In this document: one piece after another, positions 35,027-43,263 of the stretch
Position numbering within the stretch: position 1 is the first letter of the stretch
How the letters are laid out: the number at the start of each line of letters is the position of its first letter
NCBI RefSeq assembly: GCF_024347655.1
Contig: NZ_AP025514.1
Span: 2,542,001 to 2,606,000, forward strand
DNA length: 64,000 nt
Source: Vibrio toranzoniae
Lineage (GTDB): Bacteria > Pseudomonadota > Gammaproteobacteria > Enterobacterales > Vibrionaceae
Reading direction: 5' to 3'
The notes under the pieces: generated by a model
Databases searched by the model: none
Seen by the model: only the letters and a program-made list of their open reading frames with translations
What the model was told of the DNA's origin: nothing
Translations under genes and position numbers: made by a program

Positions 35027-36439
35027 ATGATTAAATTTGGTACAGGTGGTTGGCGCGCTTTCATTGGTGAAGAGTTCACCAGAGAGAACGTTCGCCTTGT
35101 GGCGCAAGCACTGGCAAACATCATCAACAATGAAGGAGCGGCAAAGAACGGATTTGTGATCGGCTATGACCGCCGCTTCCTTTCAGATAAAGCCGCGTGT
35201 TGGTTTGCAGAAGTACTTGCGGCGAACAACATCAAAGTGAGCTTCATCGATAAGTTCGTTCCAACTCCTATCGTAATGTTCCAAGCGAAAGAGATGGGCT
35301 GCACCTACTCGGCATGTATCACCGCTTCTCACAACCCAGCAGACTACAACGGCATTAAGATTTTTATTGAAGGTGGCCGTGATGCTGATGAGATCATCAC
35401 AGAGAAGATCGAACAGCAAATCGCAACCCTAACCAACGAAGATGTTATTCGTGTCGATTTCGAACAAGCGTTGAATGACAAAGAGATCGAAATCATCAAC
35501 CCGATGAACGCCTTTGTTGATTCCATCATTAATACCATCGATATTGAATCGATTAAGAAAGCGAATCTACGCGTACTGATCGACCCAATGTTTGGTGTGG
35601 CTAAAAATGCTCTACAAACGGTTCTTATCAACGGTCGTTGTGATGTCGACGTAATCAACGACGGCAAAAACCCAGACTTCGGTGGCCTAATGCCTTCTCC
35701 AAGCGCAGCAACGCTGTATCGTTTGAAGCACTTAGTCGCGGCAGAAGGTTATGACATTGGTATTGGTACCGATGGCGATGCCGACCGTTTGGGTATCATC
35801 GATGAGAAAGGTCACTTCATTCACCCTAACGAAGTGCTGCTACTGCTTTACTACTACTTGTTGGAATACAAGGGCTGGAAAGGTTCTGTAGTTCGTAACA
35901 TCGCAACCACACACCTACTCGATAAAGTCGCGGCGGATCATGGCGAAAAGAGCTTTGAGGTTCCGGTAGGCTTTAAGCATATCAGCTCGCAAATGGAAGC
36001 CGATGACTCTCTGATTGGTGGTGAAAGTTCAGGTGGTTTAACCATTCGTGGTCACATCAAGGGTAAAGATGGCGTCTTCGCGTCAAGCCTACTGGTTGAG
36101 ATGATCAGCGTAACAGGTAAGAAGCTGTCTGAATTACTTGATGAGATTTACTCTAAATATGGCTATGCCTACACCGCAGAAGGCGATTGTAAGTTTAAGC
36201 CTTCAGAGAAAGAAGCGCTCTACACTAAGATCTACGTCGAGAAGCAACTGCCTGAATTTGAATATGAAATTGAAAAAGTCAGCTATGAAGATGGTGCTAA
36301 GGTGTACTTCAAGAATGGCGGCTGGGTAATTGCTCGTTTCTCAGGAACAGAGCCATTACTACGAATCTTCGCTGAAATGGAAGATAAAGACACTGCAGAA
36401 CGTGTTCTTCAAAAAGTGAAAGACTTCCTCTCTCTATAG
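35027..36439 (+). CDS. Phosphohexosamine/phosphoglucomutase (alpha-D-phosphohexomutase family)
   Basis: A 470-residue alpha-D-phosphohexomutase. The phosphoserine is S101 in TASHNPADYNGIK, the metal loop is GTDGDADRLG, the sugar-recognition loop GGESSGG, and the phosphate-binding loop RFSGTEPLLRI. Because it ends the chitobiose operon, its natural job is most likely interconverting GlcNAc-1-phosphate (from the phosphorylase) and GlcNAc-6-phosphate; sequence alone cannot exclude glucose- or mannose-phosphate as substrate. The AAAAGGA ribosome binding site precedes ATG. Confidence 0.88.
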   Translation: MIKFGTGGWRAFIGEEFTRENVRLVAQALANIINNEGAAKNGFVIGYDRRFLSDKAACWFAEVLAANNIKVSFIDKFVPTPIVMFQAKEMGCTYSACITASHNPADYNGIKIFIEGGRDADEIITEKIEQQIATLTNEDVIRVDFEQALNDKEIEIINPMNAFVDSIINTIDIESIKKANLRVLIDPMFGVAKNALQTVLINGRCDVDVINDGKNPDFGGLMPSPSAATLYRLKHLVAAEGYDIGIGTDGDADRLGIIDEKGHFIHPNEVLLLLYYYLLEYKGWKGSVVRNIATTHLLDKVAADHGEKSFEVPVGFKHISSQMEADDSLIGGESSGGLTIRGHIKGKDGVFASSLLVEMISVTGKKLSELLDEIYSKYGYAYTAEGDCKFKPSEKEALYTKIYVEKQLPEFEYEIEKVSYEDGAKVYFKNGGWVIARFSGTEPLLRIFAEMEDKDTAERVLQKVKDFLSL

Positions 36440-36515
36440 GCTTATAGAGTGCAGCAGTTTTAAATGGGACTTAACAAATTACTGCCTTGTTAAAACCTAT
36501 AAGTGAAGAACCCTT

Positions 36516-36549
36516 GCCCAGTACTTGATTAAAGTGCTGGGCTTTTTTA
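36516..36549 (+). terminator. Terminator of the chitobiose operon
   Basis: GCCCAGTACTT (36516-36526) pairs with AAGTGCTGGGC (36532-36542), allowing one G-T pair, followed by a T-run. Confidence 0.9.
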
Positions 36550-36588
36550 TAGCGATTCTTGTAACGATTAGTATCGCGTTATATCTCT

Positions 36589-37617
36589 TTAAAAAGCTAA
36601 TACGCCTTTGGTATCGACTTTTACGTTGACCGGCATACCCACTTCAAGTGCTTCTGATGAAGTTGCTAATAACTTCTGACCATGCGCTTCGATTACATAA
36701 CGACAGTGGTCGCCCATAAATTGCTGTTCTAGCACCGAAATAGCACTACCTTGCTCGTAACTTGCTTGTATATGCTGAGGTCTTAGCAGAAGCTCACAAG
36801 TATTGCCGAACTCAATCTCCGTTTGCGGTTTGGCTTCAATCATACCCAAACTGGTTTCAAATTCATGTTCTGAAACACGCTGTGCATTGAGATAGCTACC
36901 GCCGCCCAAAAAATCTGCAACGAACTTACTCGAAGGATGGAAATACAACTCAGAGGCCGAACCATACTGTTCAATCACACCATGGTTCATTACTGCCATC
37001 TTATCTGCAAACGCGAACGCTTCTTCACGGCTGTGAGTTACGAAGATAGCTGTGACACCCTGTTTCTTAAAGATTTTACGAATCTGAGAAATCAACTCAT
37101 GACGCACTTGAGTATCAATGTTCGAGAAAGGTTCATCCAACAAAAGTAGATCTGGCTTATATGCCAAAGAACGAGCAATCGCAACACGCTGCTGTTGACC
37201 ACCTGAAAGTTGGTGTGGATATCGGTCACCGAATTCATCTAAATGAACCAACTCCAACATCTCTTGGACCTTCTCTTTCTTTTGATGCTCAGAGAGATCT
37301 TTCAAGCCAAAACCGACATTCTGGTTGACCGTCAAGTGCGGGAACAAGGCGTAATCTTGGAAAATCATACCAATGTTTCGTTGTTCTGGTGGTAACCAAC
37401 TCTCACCATCATCGATGGTTTGACAGTTTAAGCTCATTACGCCGCTACTCAATGGAAGTAAACCCGCGATCGCCTTAAGCAAGGTGGTTTTTCCGCAGCC
37501 ACTGGCACCAAGCAGACAAACAATTTCACCATGCTCAACTTCTAAAGAAAGCGCTTCCAAAATGGTTTGCGACTCATACTTACACGTCAGCTCTTTAATT
37601 GATAATGCACAACTCAT
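36589..37617 (-). CDS. fbpC: Iron(III) ABC transporter ATP-binding protein FbpC
   Basis: A 342-residue ATPase energising ferric ion import. Walker A is GASGCGKTT, the signature LSGGQQQR and Walker B LLLLDEPFSNID, with the H-loop in FVTHSREEA. A C-terminal TOBE-like domain covers about 270-342 (LLLRPQHIQ). It overlaps the preceding permease stop by one base (TAATG), so translation is coupled. It is the last gene of fbpABC, regulated by the Fur-type site upstream of fbpA. Confidence 0.93.
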   Translation of the reverse strand: MSCALSIKELTCKYESQTILEALSLEVEHGEIVCLLGASGCGKTTLLKAIAGLLPLSSGVMSLNCQTIDDGESWLPPEQRNIGMIFQDYALFPHLTVNQNVGFGLKDLSEHQKKEKVQEMLELVHLDEFGDRYPHQLSGGQQQRVAIARSLAYKPDLLLLDEPFSNIDTQVRHELISQIRKIFKKQGVTAIFVTHSREEAFAFADKMAVMNHGVIEQYGSASELYFHPSSKFVADFLGGGSYLNAQRVSEHEFETSLGMIEAKPQTEIEFGNTCELLLRPQHIQASYEQGSAISVLEQQFMGDHCRYVIEAHGQKLLATSSEALEVGMPVNVKVDTKGVLAF

Positions 37618-39242
37618 TAGTGTTTCTGCTCCAAGGAACGGTTTACGATGATCAGAGGAATTAAACCCACCAGCACCAATAATACAGCAGGCATCGCCGC
37701 TAACTCTAGGTGTTCGTCTGAGGCATAGTTATAAACATAAGTCGCCAATGTTTCGAAATTGAAAGGACGTAACAACAATGCCGCATTTAACTCTTTCATT
37801 GATTCGATAAACACCAATAAACCTGCGATCAACGCGCCGCGTTTAATCAAAGGTAAATGAACACGACGTAACATCTGGTTGGTATTACAACCCATGGTTT
37901 TAGAAGCCATATCCAATGAAGGAGATACTTTACTCAAGCTACTTTCGATACTGCCAATGGCAACCGCCGAAAAACGCACCACCATGGCAAAGATAAGTGC
38001 AAACATGGAACCAGAGAAAATAAGTCCTGGTCGTCCCCACTCCATCACTTTAGCGATGTCATTGACCAAGTGATCCATAAACAACACAGGTACCATCACG
38101 CCAATCGCTAACACGGTGCCTGGAACGGCATAACCCATTGAAGCAAGTCTCATGTAAGCCTGGTTTTTCTTACTTGGGCTAACACGCTGATTAAAATTCA
38201 CAATCATCGCAATGATAACGCCAATAATCGCCGCAACTACAGACACATAAAGGCTATTAACGGCGTACTCTCTGAATTCAGGCGTCCAACTTTGCGCAAA
38301 ATATTTGTAGGCATAGATCATTAACTGGCCAAGAGGGAACAAGAATGCAACGCACACTAACCCCCAACACCAGAACAGTGCCAACCACTTTCTCCAACCG
38401 GAAAGATCGTAGCGAAAGTCTTCGCGACTGCTGAATTGATTCTGGAACAGTTTCTGTTTACGACGGCTATATCGCTCGGTACTCAATAAGAGAATGACGA
38501 TCACCAACATGATTGCCGATATTTTTGCTGCGGCTGTTAGGCTCGAATAGCCCAACCAAGTATCGTAAACCGCAGTCGTTAGTGTGTTAACAGCAAAGTA
38601 ACTTACAGTACCGAAGTCACCGATGGTTTCCATCGCAACAAGAGACAAACCTACCGCCATTGATGGGCGAACAAGCGGTAATGAAATACGGCGAAAACTC
38701 TCCCAAGGCGAACATTTAAGCAACCGAGCCGACTGCAATAGAGATACATTTTGTTCCATGAATGCTGCACGGCACAACAAATAAATATAAGGATAAAGGA
38801 CGAGAGATAGAACAATAATAGCGCCCGACAAGGTTCTGATATCTGGAAACCAATACTCTCCGGGTACCCATCCAGTCAAATCCCGTAATAGGATCTGAAT
38901 AGGCCCGGCGAAATCGAACCAGTCGGTAAAGATATAGCCGATAATATAGCCAGGCATTGCTAATGGTAGTACGAGTGCCCATTGCAAAACACGCTCCCCC
39001 GGAACACGGCACATTGCCATAACCCAAGCCGACGGAATACCAAAAACTAAAGACAGGAACATGGTTCCTATGACTAAAACCACCGTATTATAAGCATAGG
39101 TGGGCATCACTGTAGATATCAGATGAGAAAACAGCTCATCAGTTTCTCCAACAGCAGTCGTAAAAATCGCTAAGACAGGTAAAACCAGCAATACAGCAAT
39201 GATGACGCTGCTGGTGTTCCATAAATAATTCTTCTCTTTCAT
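37617..39242 (-). CDS. fbpB: Iron(III) ABC transporter permease FbpB (fused two-module)
   Basis: A 541-residue inner-membrane permease with two internally repeated BPD_transp_1 modules, each with about six helices, the standard FbpB/SfuB architecture, so a single polypeptide forms the channel. EAA loops are visible in both halves: LLQSARLLKCSPWESFRRISLPLVRPSM and DMASKTMGCNTNQMLRRVHLPLIKRG. It lies 246 bases after fbpA on the same strand, with an internal terminator between them, and overlaps fbpC by one base. Confidence 0.93.
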   Translation of the reverse strand: MKEKNYLWNTSSVIIAVLLVLPVLAIFTTAVGETDELFSHLISTVMPTYAYNTVVLVIGTMFLSLVFGIPSAWVMAMCRVPGERVLQWALVLPLAMPGYIIGYIFTDWFDFAGPIQILLRDLTGWVPGEYWFPDIRTLSGAIIVLSLVLYPYIYLLCRAAFMEQNVSLLQSARLLKCSPWESFRRISLPLVRPSMAVGLSLVAMETIGDFGTVSYFAVNTLTTAVYDTWLGYSSLTAAAKISAIMLVIVILLLSTERYSRRKQKLFQNQFSSREDFRYDLSGWRKWLALFWCWGLVCVAFLFPLGQLMIYAYKYFAQSWTPEFREYAVNSLYVSVVAAIIGVIIAMIVNFNQRVSPSKKNQAYMRLASMGYAVPGTVLAIGVMVPVLFMDHLVNDIAKVMEWGRPGLIFSGSMFALIFAMVVRFSAVAIGSIESSLSKVSPSLDMASKTMGCNTNQMLRRVHLPLIKRGALIAGLLVFIESMKELNAALLLRPFNFETLATYVYNYASDEHLELAAMPAVLLVLVGLIPLIIVNRSLEQKH

Positions 39243-39417
39243 CGCCTAACTACAACGAGGCTTAATGAAACACAAATGCATTTGCAAATACATCTCATAT
39301 CCTTTTAATGGTGGGGGTATTTATACCCATATACTGTAATGACTTCAAGGTGAGATGCTCATAACTCAGAGGATTAACGGCGAGCTTTGTATCAAAAAGT
39401 GACTTTCAAAAAACAAA

Positions 39418-39454
39418 CAACCCCAAGTGGCCAAAAAGTGGCGACTTGGGGTTG
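39418..39454 (-). terminator. Hairpin terminator between fbpA and fbpB
   Basis: An 11-bp stem, CAACCCCAAGT (39418-39428) / ACTTGGGGTTG (39444-39454), followed on the minus strand by TTGTTTGTTTTTTG. It lies inside the fbpABC operon and should reduce fbpBC expression relative to the abundant binding protein. Confidence 0.8.
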
Positions 39455-39488
39455 TGATTTTTTGCGGGCAAAAGCCTACAAGAATAAG

Positions 39489-40502
39489 TTATAGATCGAA
39501 CTTAACTTCGTCTAATAGCTTGATTGCAGCCGCGTGGTGGTCAGCAATTTGGTCTAGAGAAATAGTATCAGCTTTGAATTCACCCCATGAAGCAACAAGT
39601 TCAGAAGGCTTCACATCGACTTTAACTGGGTATTCATAGTTTACTTCTGCATACATTCCTTGTGCTGTGTTACCAGAAAGGAATTCCATCAGCTTAACGG
39701 CATTCTCTTTATTTGGAGAGAATTTAGCCATTGCCATACCAGAGATATTTACGTGAGTACCTGTTGTTTCTTGGTTAGGGAAGTTGATATAAACCGCATC
39801 AGCCCAAGCTTTTTGTTCTTTATCGTTAATCATCTTACCTAGGTAGTAGCTGTTACCAAGAGCAACGTCACACAGGCCTTCTTTGATTGCTTTAACTTGC
39901 GCACGGTCGTTGCCTTGAGGCTTACGAGCTAGGTTTGCTTTTACGCCTTCTAGCCATTCTTTCGTTTCAGCTTCACCTTTATGAGCGATCATTGAAGATA
40001 CTAGAGAAACATTGTATGGATGCTTGCCGCTACGTGTACAGATTTTACCTTTAAATTCAGGCTTAGTTAAATCTTCATAAGTGAACTCTTCACCTAGGCG
40101 ACCAACACGGTCACGCGAAGAATAAACGCTACGTGTACGAGTTGTTAGAGCAAACCACTCGTTAGCAGTATCTTGGTATTGAGCGGGAATGTTCTTTTCC
40201 AGTACATCACTTTCAACAGATTGAACTAGATCTTGTTTAGTAAGTTCAGATAGACGGCTGATATCGACAGTTAATACAACGTCAGCAGGGCTGTATTCAC
40301 CCTCTTGAGCTAACTTTTCTGCTAAACCTTTTTTAGCAAACTTAACGTTTACTTTAATGCCAGTCTCTTTCGTGAATTCCTTGAACATTGGCTCAACTAG
40401 GAAAGGTTGACGGTAAGAGTACACATTTACTTCTTCCGCAGCCATTGCTGTCGGAGCAATTACACTACACGCTAGAGCTGAAAGTGTTAGCAGTTTCTTC
40501 AT
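39489..40502 (-). CDS. fbpA: Iron(III)-binding periplasmic protein FbpA
   Basis: A 337-residue periplasmic ferric-binding protein (SBP_bac family, transferrin-like class). The signal peptide spans about 1-21 (MKKLLTLSALACSVIAPTAMA). The mature start AEEVNVYSYRQPFLVEPMFKEF is typical of FutA/FbpA-type proteins, and the C-terminal tyrosine-rich GMYAEVNYEYPV includes the adjacent iron-coordinating tyrosines of the family. It captures Fe3+ and passes it to FbpBC. A canonical promoter and a Fur-type box lie upstream. Confidence 0.94.
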   Translation of the reverse strand: MKKLLTLSALACSVIAPTAMAAEEVNVYSYRQPFLVEPMFKEFTKETGIKVNVKFAKKGLAEKLAQEGEYSPADVVLTVDISRLSELTKQDLVQSVESDVLEKNIPAQYQDTANEWFALTTRTRSVYSSRDRVGRLGEEFTYEDLTKPEFKGKICTRSGKHPYNVSLVSSMIAHKGEAETKEWLEGVKANLARKPQGNDRAQVKAIKEGLCDVALGNSYYLGKMINDKEQKAWADAVYINFPNQETTGTHVNISGMAMAKFSPNKENAVKLMEFLSGNTAQGMYAEVNYEYPVKVDVKPSELVASWGEFKADTISLDQIADHHAAAIKLLDEVKFDL

Positions 40503-40524
40503 TGTAAAGTCCTTTATATCGAAA

Positions 40525-40539
40525 TGATAATGTCTATCA
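40525..40539 (-). promoter_or_regulatory. Fur box of fbpA
   Basis: Read on the minus strand, TGATAGACATTATCA matches 12 of the 14 defined positions of the TGATAATNATTATCA Fur core. It lies between the -10 and the fbpA start codon, well placed to block transcription when iron is plentiful. Confidence 0.8.
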
Positions 40540-40547
40540 GTTGCGTT

Positions 40548-40575
40548 ATTATATTCATCAATAACATAATTACAA
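40548..40575 (-). promoter_or_regulatory. fbpA promoter
   Basis: TTGTAA (40575-40570), a 16-nt spacer and a perfect TATAAT (40553-40548) on the minus strand. The predicted start of transcription falls about at the Fur box. Confidence 0.75.
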
Positions 40576-40719
40576 TGACGACCGACAAAAAAACACTCCG
40601 TTCAGCATCTTAAAACTCGCACTTTTGTAACAATATATTACAACCATTCTCATCACAATTTCTAGTTAAACACTTAGCCTCGCTTGATATATCACAGCCT
40701 GAGCCAGGCGACTATAAAT

Positions 40720-40756
40720 AGTAAAGCCCTACAACCATGAGTTGAAGGGCTTTACT
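40720..40756 (-). terminator. amtB terminator
   Basis: An 11-bp stem AGTAAAGCCCT (40720-40730) / AGGGCTTTACT (40746-40756), with an inner CAAC/GTTG pair. It lies 41 bases past the amtB stop. The T-run is weak, so termination is likely but not certain. Confidence 0.75.
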
Positions 40757-40796
40757 TTACAGCTTAACTTTTCAGATCAGGCGGTTACTGCTGCTC

Positions 40797-42026
40797 TTAC
40801 TTTACTGATACAAACTCTGGGTAAGCGCCTACACCACAATCGTGCATGTCCATACCTTCAAGTTCTTCATCTTCAGTGACGCGAATGCCGATTGTTGCTT
40901 TAAGCACAGCCCATACCGCTAGGCTCGCACCGAATACCCAAGCAAAGATGACTGCAGCACCCAGTAGTTGAGCACCAAATGTTGCATCAGCGTTGCTTAG
41001 TGGCACAGCCATTAGGCCGAAGAAACCACACACACCGTGTACAGAGATAGCACCTACAGGATCATCAATCTTAGCTTTATCTAGAGCAATGATACTGAAT
41101 ACCACTAATGCACCAGATACTGAACCAATAGCGACCGCAAATAATGGAGAAGGAGATAGTGGATCTGCCGTAATAGCAACTAAACCAGCTAATGCACCGT
41201 TCAGTACCATTGTTAGGTCTGCTTTACCCCAAGTTGTCTTACATACTAGTAGTGCTGCAATGGCACCCGCTGCTGCTGCCGCATTTGTATTCAGAAAGAT
41301 TTGCCCCACTGCTGTCGCATTCTCAAAATCTGAAACCATAAGTTGAGAACCACCGTTAAAACCAAACCAACCGAACCAAAGAATGAAGGTACCTAATGTT
41401 GCTAGTGGCATATTTGAACCAGGAATTGGATAGATTGCACCATTTTTCCCGTATTTACCTTTACGAGCACCTAATAGTAAAACACCAGCTAACGCTGCTG
41501 AAGCACCAGCCATGTGTACAATACCTGAACCAGCGAAGTCACTGAAACCCGCTTCAGATAGGAAACCACCGCCCCAAGTCCAGTAACCTTCCATCGGGTA
41601 GATAAACGCTGTTAGTACAACAGAGAAGATTAGGAATGACCAAAGCTTCATACGCTCAGCAACCGCACCTGAAACGACAGACATTGCTGTTGCGACGAAT
41701 ACGACTTGGAAGAAGAAATCAGACTCTAGAGAGTGATCTGCACCTTCACCCTGCGTACCAATTAAAGCACCAAACGAAGGTAACCAGCCGCCTTCGCCAT
41801 TGTTTACATACATGATGTTGTAGCCAACCACTAAGAAAGTCGTACAAGCAATGGCGTACAAACAGATATTCTTAGTTAAAATTTCTGTGGTGTTCTTTGA
41901 ACGAACTAAGCCAGCTTCTAACATCGCGAAGCCTGCTGCCATCCACATTACCAACGCACCCGAAATGAGGAAGAAAAAAGTGTCTAGTGCGTAACGTAGT
42001 TCCGTTACTGTTGTTGTAAGTTCCAT
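40797..42026 (-). CDS. amtB: Ammonium transporter AmtB
   Basis: A 409-residue trimeric inner-membrane ammonium channel with 11 helices. The pore twin histidines are seen in GSGIVHMAGASAALAG and ISVHGVCGFFG, and the family motif DFAGSGIVH and LWFGWFGFNGGS are intact. Unlike E. coli AmtB there is no obvious N-terminal signal peptide; the first helix begins near residue 13. The C-terminal tail (about 390-409) is the GlnK-docking element. It is 27 bases downstream of glnK, with which it forms the usual operon. Confidence 0.95.
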   Translation of the reverse strand: MELTTTVTELRYALDTFFFLISGALVMWMAAGFAMLEAGLVRSKNTTEILTKNICLYAIACTTFLVVGYNIMYVNNGEGGWLPSFGALIGTQGEGADHSLESDFFFQVVFVATAMSVVSGAVAERMKLWSFLIFSVVLTAFIYPMEGYWTWGGGFLSEAGFSDFAGSGIVHMAGASAALAGVLLLGARKGKYGKNGAIYPIPGSNMPLATLGTFILWFGWFGFNGGSQLMVSDFENATAVGQIFLNTNAAAAAGAIAALLVCKTTWGKADLTMVLNGALAGLVAITADPLSPSPLFAVAIGSVSGALVVFSIIALDKAKIDDPVGAISVHGVCGFFGLMAVPLSNADATFGAQLLGAAVIFAWVFGASLAVWAVLKATIGIRVTEDEELEGMDMHDCGVGAYPEFVSVK

Positions 42027-42053
42027 ATTAAAGTCTCCAGTCCTTGTAATTCT

Positions 42054-42401
<348 letters not shown>

Positions 42402-42439
42402 TTAAATTCTTCAGTAATCCGTTCATTCTCTTATTACAA

Positions 42440-42456
42440 TCCAAGTAGCGTGCCAA
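42440..42456 (-). promoter_or_regulatory. Sigma-54 promoter of glnK-amtB
   Basis: TTGGCAC-N5-TTGGA on the minus strand (42456-42440) fits the TGGCAC-N5-TTGCA -24/-12 consensus with one mismatch. It lies 48 bases before the glnK start, as expected for an NtrC-controlled operon. Confidence 0.82.
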
Positions 42457-42510
42457 AAAATTAAACTATTGATATTAAAGGGGATAACATAAACAAGGCC
42501 GTAATAACAA

Positions 42511-42541
42511 AAAAGGCTGCACCAATGCGGTGCAGCCTTTT
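42511..42541 (-). terminator. yacL terminator
   Basis: Perfect 13-bp stem AAAAGGCTGCACC (42511-42523) / GGTGCAGCCTTTT (42529-42541), with runs on both sides. It separates yacL from the glnK promoter. Confidence 0.9.
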
Positions 42542-42611
42542 CACTATCTTAATGCGTAACGCTATTGTTGCTCCAGTTTTGGGCAACGGGAACCTTAAAA
42601 GCCCGAAACAG

Positions 42612-42980
42612 CTAGTAACCCAAGAAATCCATCCAACGATCAATGAGTAGCTCGAAATCATCGATTCCACAGCTTGCCTGGCTTTCACAGTTATAGAAAT
42701 CAAACTCACTGCCTTCTTCCATCTCTTGCTCGTGGCCGAGTACGTTTTCTTGAATCGTGACTTCATCTTCATTGATCGCTAGGCTGATCTCTTTACCGAG
42801 TAGCGTCACCTCATTACTCAGATCCTGTCGGGAGCGATCAATAAGCGCCATCACATGATCTAATTTCTGCTTATCTTTACCGATCTCTTCTTGAAGCCAA
42901 CGGCCAACAATCTCATGGCCCATGCTGCATTTCACATAGTATTCACCCATTAGAGTGTTTCTAACAAATTCGAATTCCAT
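42612..42980 (-). CDS. yacL: YacL (UPF0231 family) protein
   Basis: A 122-residue soluble, acidic protein of the UPF0231 family. It aligns by eye with E. coli YacL: MEFEFVRNTLMGEYYVKCSMGHEIVGRWL near the N-terminus, and EMEEGSEFDFYNCESQASCGIDDFELLI near the C-terminus. The function is unknown. The neighbour is acnB, upstream on the same strand, as in E. coli. A terminator and an ERIC element lie between the two genes, so yacL is transcribed separately. Confidence 0.92.
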   Translation of the reverse strand: MEFEFVRNTLMGEYYVKCSMGHEIVGRWLQEEIGKDKQKLDHVMALIDRSRQDLSNEVTLLGKEISLAINEDEVTIQENVLGHEQEMEEGSEFDFYNCESQASCGIDDFELLIDRWMDFLGY

Positions 42981-43096
42981 AAGACTCCAAAGCGCTAATA
43001 AAAATAAGGCTCAATAAATAGGTAGTAAAAAATGAGGCGAGAGTATATAGCTAAGTCATCAAGAGATCGAGTCGCTCGTCGTCCTAGATTCAGACA

Positions 43097-43124
43097 TAAA
43101 AAAACGCCTACCGAAGTAGACGCT
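43097..43124 (-). terminator. acnB terminator
   Basis: On the minus strand, CGTCTAC (43122-43116), TTCG tetraloop, GTAGGCG (43111-43105), then eight T. A very strong intrinsic terminator. It now sits beyond the ERIC element, about 140 bases after the acnB stop. Confidence 0.9.
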
Positions 43125-43135
43125 CTATCATTTGG

Positions 43136-43263
43136 GTTCCTCTAAATAGTTGGAGTTGCAGCTAGGCGACAAGTAAGTTCATCCCTATGAGCATAGAAGC
43201 TCTATGTGATTAGAGTGAACGTACGCAGTCAACAACGCTGCAGCTACAAATATAACGAGGAAC
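43136..43263. repeat. ERIC element (about 128 bp, imperfect palindrome)
   Basis: A full-length Enterobacterial Repetitive Intergenic Consensus-type element. Its core keeps the ERIC pattern: AAGTAAGTTCATCCCTATGA on one side of the centre and GTGATTAGAGTGAACGTACG on the other. Flanking arms GTTGCAGCTAGGCG and GCAGTCAACAACGCTGCAGC are also present. CATAGA (43192-43197) / TCTATG (43201-43206) forms the hairpin at the exact centre. The ends GTTCCTC (43136-43142) and GAGGAAC (43257-43263) are complementary. ERICs are non-coding, spread by an unknown mechanism, and are known in Vibrio. The right end shares its last base with the acnB stop codon. Confidence 0.88.
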
